DNA from: Treponema sp.
GTDB lineage: Bacteria > Spirochaetota > Spirochaetia > Treponematales > Breznakiellaceae
DNA: 11,380 nucleotides
Direction of reading: 5' to 3'
NCBI GenBank assembly: GCA_031258265.1
Contig: JAIRNB010000320.1
Location: 1 to 11,380 of the forward strand
Part shown: piece by piece, positions 6,082 through 11,380 of the stretch
Layout of the letters: every line of letters starts with the position of its first letter
How positions within the stretch are numbered: position 1 is the stretch's first letter
Notes under the pieces: generated by a model
Told to the model about the DNA's origin: nothing
What the model saw: only the letters and a program-made list of their open reading frames with translations
Databases searched by the model: none
Translations under genes and position numbers: made by a program

Positions 6082-8556
6082 ATGAGGACAAGGGAACTTT
6101 TTAACACGGACTGGCAGTTTTACTACGGTGAGGCAGGGCCAATCCTAAAAACCGTTAACAAATCGGGATGTCTTGGCGGTATTACCAGCGCCCTTCCCGG
6201 CGAGCGGGGGGAGGCGGTAAAGCTGGGACCGGCGGGGAAATTTTTCCTCAGTCTTTTATCCGCGGGCCCGGAAAACGGAGACTCCCCGATGGGAGTACTT
6301 TTTGGCACTGATAATAAAGCGTCTACGGTACGCTGGAGGCCGGTAAATCTACCCCACGACTGGAAGACGGAATTGGAATATACCCCCGATAAAAGCGTTT
6401 TTATGGCCGGAGCCAAGGAAAACGGAGTGGCCTACTACCGTAAGGTCTTTCCCCTTGCCAGGGAGGACGAGGGGAAGCATATCGCCGTGGAGTTTAACGG
6501 CATCTGCCGTTCCGCCTCGATTTGGTTTAACGGCTGCTTCCTGGGGGACCACTACAGCGGCTATACAAGTTTCAGCTTTGACCTTGCGGACCTGGCAAAT
6601 TACGGCGATGAGGGAGACAATGTCCTCCTGGTACGGGTGGATACCACCACTGGGAATGAGGGCTGGTGGTACGAGGGGGCAGGGATATACCGGGATGTGT
6701 ATCTGGTAAAGACCGATACCCTCCATGTGGATACCTGGGGTACCTATATCCATCTGGATAAATTGGAGAATGGCTCCGCCCTGATGATCGCGGAGACCAC
6801 CCTGGTAAATCGGGCTTATGAATCGCGCAGCGCCCGGATGGATACATTATTTTTCGATGACCGGGGGAATAAGGCGGGAAGCGCCGGAAGCTCCTTCACC
6901 CTTGGACCCCTGGACAGCCTAACCCTTATCCAAAAAATCACCTTGCCGGAACCCCGGCTTTGGTCACCGGAAACGCCGGTCCTATACAGGGCCTTGTCCA
7001 CTATTACCGAAGATGATGTTGTTGTTGACGAGTACCCCAGTACCTTCGGCATCCGTACCGTGGCTTATACCGCCGAAGGCCTGATCCTCAACGGTAAGCC
7101 CATTCCCCTAAAAGGAACCTGTGTTCACCAGGATTTTGCGGGGATCGGGACCGCCCTTCCCGGGGACATTCACGGGTATAAGATACGAAAGCTGCTGGAG
7201 ATGGGCAGCAACGCCTATCGCAGCGCCCACCATCCGGCGGACCCGGTGCTGCTGGATATCTGTGACCGGCTGGGGATGCTCGTGATAGACGAGAATCGTC
7301 TGCTTGAAAGCAGTGAACTGCGACTTGGAGATCTGCGGGATTTGATCAAGCGGGATCGCAACCATCCCAGCGTTGTCCTTTGGTCCCTCTGCAACGAGGA
7401 GATGATCGGCGGCAGTTCCCTGGCGGTAAGGATGCTGCGGCATCTGGCAAACGAGGTCCGCCGCCTGGATAAAACCCGGCCGGTGGTGTCGGCGGAATTA
7501 CTTCCGCCCGGGGGAGCCCTGAATCCCGAATATTTCAAGATCTTTGATGTCCTGGGTTTGAATTATCCGGAGTCACCTTTGATGGGTGATAACCTTTCCA
7601 AAATCAAGGCGGCGTACCCCGAAGGCCGTTACCTGAATTCAGAAACCGCTTCGTATTTTTCCACCCGAGGCGCTTATGCCGACGATTGGGAACGCTGCCA
7701 AAATAACAACTTCGGCTCCCGGTTTTCCATGATGAGCCCCGGTAAAAATGTCAAAGATCCCATCGGCGCGGGGGGTACTGCACGGCCCGAAGATGCTCTG
7801 GGTTTCTATGCCGCTAATCCCTACACCGGCGGGGTGTTTATATGGACCGGTTTTGATTACCGGGGTGAACCTTCGCCCTTCCCCTGGCCGGCTATCAGCT
7901 CTCAATTCGGTATCATGGACACCTGCGGATTCCCTAAGGATTATTACTACTACTATAAAGCCCATTGGACCGCCGCAGCCCTGATCCACGTCATGCCCCA
8001 TTGGACCTGGCCCGGCAGGGAAGGGGAAAACATACGGCTGCGGGTTTTTACAAACTGTGAAGAGGCGGAGATTATGGTAAACGGCAGTTCCGCAGGGCGG
8101 AAGAGCTGCGGACAAGACTGGACAGAATGGGAACTGCCCTATACTCCGGGGGTCCTGGAGGCAGTGGCTTACCGGGACGGAAAAGAAGCGGCCCGGGAGA
8201 TTCACAGAACTGCCGGAGCCCCGGCGGCATTGGTTCTTGAGCCTGAAAGCTGGACGGAAACCCTGCTGCGGGCCGGGGCCGCGGCGGTGGTTTCGGTTTC
8301 CGTACTGGACAGGGAAGGGAATCCCGTGCCCGCCGCGGACAACAGTGTTAGTTTTGAAGTGACCGGGAACGGGAGGCTTCTGGGGCTTGGCAACGGAGAC
8401 CCGGCGGATCACGGCGGCGATACTTACCCGGTTCGCAGGCTTTTCGCCGGGAAAGCCGCCGCGATCATTGAGGCCGGGGCCGGAAAAAACAGCCTTATCC
8501 TCAAGGCCGCCTCCCCCGGTCTTACCGGGGCCGCGCTGGAAGTTAAAATACGATAA
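6082..8556 (+). CDS. Glycoside hydrolase family 2 enzyme (beta-galactosidase-like)
   Basis: 824 residues, no signal peptide, so cytoplasmic. GH2 retaining enzymes remove terminal beta-linked sugars (galactose, glucuronate or mannose). Domains in order: jelly-roll sugar-binding domain about 85-210 (NLPHDW, then GWWYEGAGIYRDVYL at 194-208), immunoglobulin-like domain about 211-325, TIM barrel about 326-640, then DUF4982-like and C-terminal Ig-like domains about 645-824. The acid/base is E439 in LWSLCNEE; the nucleophile is probably E521 in LNSETAS. An extra stretch of roughly 65 residues (about 18-82) separates WQFYYGEAG from WRPVNLPHDW and is unusual. AGGGGAAG (6067-6074) precedes the ATG, and the original symporter stop lies only 2 bp upstream, indicating one operon and probable translational coupling. 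Substrate cannot be fixed from sequence; beta-galactoside is most likely, beta-glucuronide an alternative. Confidence 0.9.
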   Translation: MRTRELFNTDWQFYYGEAGPILKTVNKSGCLGGITSALPGERGEAVKLGPAGKFFLSLLSAGPENGDSPMGVLFGTDNKASTVRWRPVNLPHDWKTELEYTPDKSVFMAGAKENGVAYYRKVFPLAREDEGKHIAVEFNGICRSASIWFNGCFLGDHYSGYTSFSFDLADLANYGDEGDNVLLVRVDTTTGNEGWWYEGAGIYRDVYLVKTDTLHVDTWGTYIHLDKLENGSALMIAETTLVNRAYESRSARMDTLFFDDRGNKAGSAGSSFTLGPLDSLTLIQKITLPEPRLWSPETPVLYRALSTITEDDVVVDEYPSTFGIRTVAYTAEGLILNGKPIPLKGTCVHQDFAGIGTALPGDIHGYKIRKLLEMGSNAYRSAHHPADPVLLDICDRLGMLVIDENRLLESSELRLGDLRDLIKRDRNHPSVVLWSLCNEEMIGGSSLAVRMLRHLANEVRRLDKTRPVVSAELLPPGGALNPEYFKIFDVLGLNYPESPLMGDNLSKIKAAYPEGRYLNSETASYFSTRGAYADDWERCQNNNFGSRFSMMSPGKNVKDPIGAGGTARPEDALGFYAANPYTGGVFIWTGFDYRGEPSPFPWPAISSQFGIMDTCGFPKDYYYYYKAHWTAAALIHVMPHWTWPGREGENIRLRVFTNCEEAEIMVNGSSAGRKSCGQDWTEWELPYTPGVLEAVAYRDGKEAAREIHRTAGAPAALVLEPESWTETLLRAGAAAVVSVSVLDREGNPVPAADNSVSFEVTGNGRLLGLGNGDPADHGGDTYPVRRLFAGKAAAIIEAGAGKNSLILKAASPGLTGAALEVKIR

Positions 8557-8570
8557 ATCCTCCGGCGGGA

Positions 8571-8598
8571 CCGGCAGACAAGTCCGCCTGCCGGACTT
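8571..8598. terminator. Possible shared hairpin between convergent genes
   Basis: The 41-bp gap between the two convergent stops contains two overlapping stems that cannot form together: CCGGCAG (8571-8577) with CTGCCGG (8588-8594), and AAGTCCG (8580-8586) with CGGACTT (8592-8598). No T-run follows on either strand, so this is at best a weak bidirectional terminator for the GH2 and phosphate-transporter genes. Confidence 0.35.
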
Positions 8599-10283
8599 CA
8601 GCGGCCCCGCCTTAAAGCCCCGGCAATGTTGTAGCAGTAGTCCCCCACCTTTTCTATGCGGCGTACCACGTCGATAAAGAGGAGTTCCGCCTTTACATCG
8701 GCTCCGGCTTCGATCCGCTTGCGGCCCATCTTTCGCAGTTTATCCCGCGATTTATCAATGCTGTTTTCAAGTTCCGCCGCGTAGCTTTCCTGCTCCGCCG
8801 TGATCGTCTGTCCCAACTGCTCCCGGACAAAGGCAAGAAAATCTTCAACCAGCCGCGTGTAGGGGGCCAGGGCTTCCATTTCCTTATCTTTGAAGTAAAG
8901 TTTCTTTTTGACGCTGCGTTCCAAAAGCAGGCTTACGCTGCAACAGTCATCGGTCATGTCTTCCAGATCGGAGATGATCCGTAACAGTTGGTATATCTTC
9001 CGTTCCGATTGCCCGCTTAATTGGGGACGGCGACATTCGATGAGGAAACGGGTCAGCTCTACCCGCATCTCATCGGCAAATTCTTCTTTGTCCCGCATTT
9101 CCGTTACCAGGGCATCTACGGCTTGTTCTTTGTTATCCGTGTGGTAAAGGTTTTGCAGGGCGCCGCTGATGTTGGCAAACATGGAAGACGCCAGCCCCGC
9201 CATATCCCGGATTTCCTTTTCTACCCGGATAATGTTCAGTTCCGGGGTATTCTGGAGGGTACCGGAGACATACTCCAGCCGGTAGGTCCTTCTGCCCCCA
9301 GGAGCGGCTTTTTCCTTATCCTTGATCAGGAAAGAGACCAGGGCGGCAAATTGGGTTATAAAGGGCAGGAACAGGAGAGTCCCCATCATATTAAAAATTG
9401 TGTGAAACATAGCCAGATGGGTGGCAATCCCGCCTCCCGCCGCCGGTCCCGGAATAATAAAATCCACCAGGGCTATCAAAGGGTTGATAAAGATCACCGC
9501 CACCACACTGCCCACTACGTTAAAGAGTACGTGTACCAGGGCGGTCCGCTTGGCCGCGGTTTTGGCGCCAATGGCGGCCATGATCGCGTCAATGGTAGTA
9601 CCGATATTGGCCCCCAGGATCATGGCCGCGGCGGTTTCAAAGCTGATCATGCCGGTCATCGCCATGGTGATAGTCAGGGTAATGGTGGCCGCGGAAGAGT
9701 GCATCAGCAGCGTAACCCCGGTCCCCACCCCAAGGCCGATAAGGATGGACAGGAACCCCAGGTTGGAAAAATGGCGGATAAATTCCAGATGGGCGGCGTC
9801 CATGGTGGGGAGGGCCTCGGTGAGGAAGCGGAGGCCCAGGAAGATAAAGCCAAACCCCATGAAAACTTCCCCCAGGTCCCGCCGCTTCCACTTGAGGATC
9901 TGCATAAAAAACCCGATTCCCACCGCCGGCAGGGCAAGGGAGGAAATATCAATACTGAAACCTACCAGGGATACGATCCAGGCGGTGGTGGTGGTGCCAA
10001 TATTGGCTCCCATAATCACCCCGATTGCCTGGGTTAAGGAGAGGAGGCCGGCATTTACAAAGGAAACCACCATGACCGATACCGCGGAGGAGGATTGAAC
10101 CAGGGTGGTTACCACTATCCCCGTAAGAATCCCTACAAAACGGTTTTTAGTCATTAAGTTGAGGAAATGCTGCAACCGGTCCCCCGCGACGTGCTGGATA
10201 CCGTCACTCATTACCTTCATGCCGTAGAGGAAAAGGCAGAGCCCTCCTATTACCCGTAACAGAATCATGATCACCGTGGACAT
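8598..10283 (-). CDS. Na+/phosphate cotransporter with PhoU-like C-terminal domain
   Basis: 561-residue inner-membrane protein of the Na/Pi cotransporter (NptA/YjbB, PF02690) family, which moves phosphate with sodium; some bacterial members mainly export it. The membrane part (about 1-320) shows the internal duplication typical of the family: VQSSSAVSVM (62-71) with GANIGTTTTAW (92-102), and again MHSSAATITLTI (194-205) with GANIGTTIDAI (224-234). The soluble part (about 345-555) is a helical PhoU-like bundle with acidic stretches such as EMRDKEEFADEM and SDLEDMTDDC, which would contact metal or a regulator. The ATG is preceded by a modest AGGG seven bases away. The gene converges on GH2 and diverges from creD. 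No pst, pho two-component or other phosphate genes are visible, so it probably works alone. Confidence 0.9.
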   Translation of the reverse strand: MSTVIMILLRVIGGLCLFLYGMKVMSDGIQHVAGDRLQHFLNLMTKNRFVGILTGIVVTTLVQSSSAVSVMVVSFVNAGLLSLTQAIGVIMGANIGTTTTAWIVSLVGFSIDISSLALPAVGIGFFMQILKWKRRDLGEVFMGFGFIFLGLRFLTEALPTMDAAHLEFIRHFSNLGFLSILIGLGVGTGVTLLMHSSAATITLTITMAMTGMISFETAAAMILGANIGTTIDAIMAAIGAKTAAKRTALVHVLFNVVGSVVAVIFINPLIALVDFIIPGPAAGGGIATHLAMFHTIFNMMGTLLFLPFITQFAALVSFLIKDKEKAAPGGRRTYRLEYVSGTLQNTPELNIIRVEKEIRDMAGLASSMFANISGALQNLYHTDNKEQAVDALVTEMRDKEEFADEMRVELTRFLIECRRPQLSGQSERKIYQLLRIISDLEDMTDDCCSVSLLLERSVKKKLYFKDKEMEALAPYTRLVEDFLAFVREQLGQTITAEQESYAAELENSIDKSRDKLRKMGRKRIEAGADVKAELLFIDVVRRIEKVGDYCYNIAGALRRGR

Positions 10284-10301
10284 GCCGATACCCTAATTCA
10301 T

Positions 10302-10330
10302 TTGACATGAAAAAACTATAGTCTTTTAAT
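10302..10330 (+). promoter_or_regulatory. Sigma70-type promoter facing creD
   Basis: Perfect TTGACA (10302-10307), exact 17-bp spacer, and TTTAAT (10325-10330). The expected start near 10337 gives a leader of about 110 bases before the creD ATG. The spacer holds AAAAAACTATAG (10310-10321), a 12-mer also present in front of the GPH symporter at 4639-4650. The remainder of the 165-bp divergent gap shows no further clear signal; a separate promoter for the minus-strand phosphate transporter was not resolved. Confidence 0.7.
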
Positions 10331-10448
10331 GAATATATGGCCGTGGTTATACTTTACGGAACCATGCCGGTTCGCCGCACGGGGCCCAAATATTCCGGCG
10401 GGCTATACCAGCCTTACGATAGAGGGCATACTATGGCAGGAGAATACG

Positions 10449-11380
10449 ATGGATAACGATGATAAACATCCCTTTATGAAACGATTCACCAAGGGTTATA
10501 CGTTCAAAGTGCTTATGCTGATACTGCTGGTTTTGCTTTTGCTGATACCGCTGAACATGATCCGGGGACTGGTGAATGAACGGGGGATGACCGCTGAAAA
10601 AGCCGAGTCGGATATTATGGAGGCCTGGGGGAAGGAACTCATTGAGGCGGGGCCTATCTTGGTGATTCCCGGTGTAAAAACCGAGGAATTTATTACCCGC
10701 TCGGAAAAGGACGGGGAAAAGGTAGAAGTGGTAAAGACCCCTTTTACCCTGGTAATAAGTCCTAAAAAACTAAATATAGACGCGATTTTCAAAACCGAAG
10801 TCCGCCGGCGCGGTATTTTTTCCGTACCCCTCTTTTCCGGCGCCCTTAGCCTAAGCGGGAGTTTTGATCCCTCCGCCGCCATAGCGGGGCTGCTTCCCCA
10901 GGAAACTATTTTCCCCGGCCAGGCGGAACTGGTTATCGCCCTTTCCGGGCAAAAGGGGATTCGAAAGATAAACGCCTCAACCTGGGGGGATGACCAGCTT
11001 TTCTTCCAGCCCGGAAACAGGGGGCACAATTTGTTTACCTCCGGTTACCGGAGGACCGGTGGCAGCGGTATCAACGCGGTTCTGCCCCGGTTTGAAGAAA
11101 ACAAGGAGACCGGTTTTTTAATAAACATAGAGATTCAGGGGGGCCAGTTGATACGGGTATTGCCCATGGCGCAGGATACCCATGTCAGCATTGTTTCCGA
11201 TTGGCCGTCCCCTTCATTCCAGGGCGCATTCCTTCCCAATGAATCGGCGATTGGGACGGCCGATTTTTCCGCATCCTGGGACATCAGTTACCTGAGCCGG
11301 GATATACCGCTTTTTTTGAAAAAATACAACGGCGATGATTACCGGTATGACGATTCGCTGTTTGGAGTTGATTTTTTCCG
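10449..11380 (+). CDS. creD: CreD-family inner-membrane protein (3' end outside window)
   Basis: The first 310 codons of an open frame that runs off the window edge. ATG 10449 has AGGAG (10438-10442) six bases upstream. The protein starts with a charged cytoplasmic segment, then a membrane helix at about 19-38 (FKVLMLILLVLLLLIPLNMI), then a long, probably periplasmic domain. CreD (PF06123) features seen: NERG near 43-46, an early GPILVIPG block, the DWPSPSFQGAFLPNES block, FSASWDISYLSRDIP, and FGVDF at the cut edge. In the family, several further membrane helices follow, and these would be outside the window. In E. coli CreD is induced by the CreBC two-component system and affects envelope stress and colicin E2 tolerance; its biochemical role is unknown. 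No creB or creC is visible here, so regulation may differ. Its own promoter lies at 10302-10330. Confidence 0.85.
   Translation, partial: MDNDDKHPFMKRFTKGYTFKVLMLILLVLLLLIPLNMIRGLVNERGMTAEKAESDIMEAWGKELIEAGPILVIPGVKTEEFITRSEKDGEKVEVVKTPFTLVISPKKLNIDAIFKTEVRRRGIFSVPLFSGALSLSGSFDPSAAIAGLLPQETIFPGQAELVIALSGQKGIRKINASTWGDDQLFFQPGNRGHNLFTSGYRRTGGSGINAVLPRFEENKETGFLINIEIQGGQLIRVLPMAQDTHVSIVSDWPSPSFQGAFLPNESAIGTADFSASWDISYLSRDIPLFLKKYNGDDYRYDDSLFGVDFF

Noticed and set aside
7639..8412. 257-codon minus-strand frame inside the GH2 gene
   Set aside because: Antisense shadow of a well-supported GH2 barrel and C-terminal domains; no motifs.
9021..10037. 338-codon open frame on the plus strand opposite the phosphate transporter
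   Set aside because: Gly/His-rich low-complexity translation typical of an antisense shadow; the minus strand has clear duplicated transporter motifs.
10496..11029. 177-codon minus-strand frame opposite creD
   Set aside because: Ser/Pro-rich shadow; the plus-strand frame has a ribosome site, membrane helix and CreD blocks.

Overview
The window looks like a chromosomal stretch of a moderately GC-rich, anaerobic, host-associated bacterium. A spirochaete of the termite-gut Treponema group is my best guess. That rests on overall gene style: an Rpn/PDDEXK-type nuclease with a coiled-coil tail, a stand-alone GltD, a DUF2059 protein, an AraC/GPH/GH2 sugar locus and an NptA-PhoU fusion. There is no rRNA, tRNA or marker gene here to prove it. 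Genes are densely packed and no gap exceeds 300 bp.

Layout, left to right. (1) 63-1058, minus: Rpn-family recombination-promoting nuclease/putative transposase with a heptad-repeat tail encoded by a 21-bp tandem repeat. (2) 1294-2745, plus: NADPH-dependent glutamate synthase small-subunit type oxidoreductase (GltD), with no large subunit beside it. A long AT-rich hairpin (2828-2862) follows, probably its terminator. (3) 2960-3391, plus: small exported DUF2059 protein behind a near-consensus promoter. (4) 3521-4576, plus: AraC-family regulator with a cupin sensor domain. (5) 4699-6000(6079), plus: GPH-family (MelB-like) sugar:cation symporter whose last transmembrane helix and tail are displaced by a one-base frameshift. 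(6) 6082-8556, plus: cytoplasmic GH2 glycosidase. (7) 8598-10283, minus: Na+/phosphate cotransporter with a PhoU-like C-terminal domain. (8) 10449-end, plus: CreD-like inner-membrane protein, cut off by the window edge.

Genes 4-6 form a sugar-use module. The AraC protein probably senses a sugar, the GPH carrier imports an oligosaccharide or glycoside with a cation, and the GH2 enzyme, which has no signal peptide, cleaves it in the cytoplasm. The carrier and enzyme reading frames are almost fused: the GH2 start lies 2 bp after the carrier's original stop. The GH2 and phosphate-transporter genes converge across a 41-bp gap holding a hairpin. The phosphate transporter and creD diverge from a 165-bp intergenic region with a good promoter facing creD.

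I do not see a clear unknown defence or mobile system. The most informative anomaly is the carrier frameshift: the out-of-frame tail is still well preserved, which means a very recent mutation, a sequence error or, less likely, programmed frameshifting.
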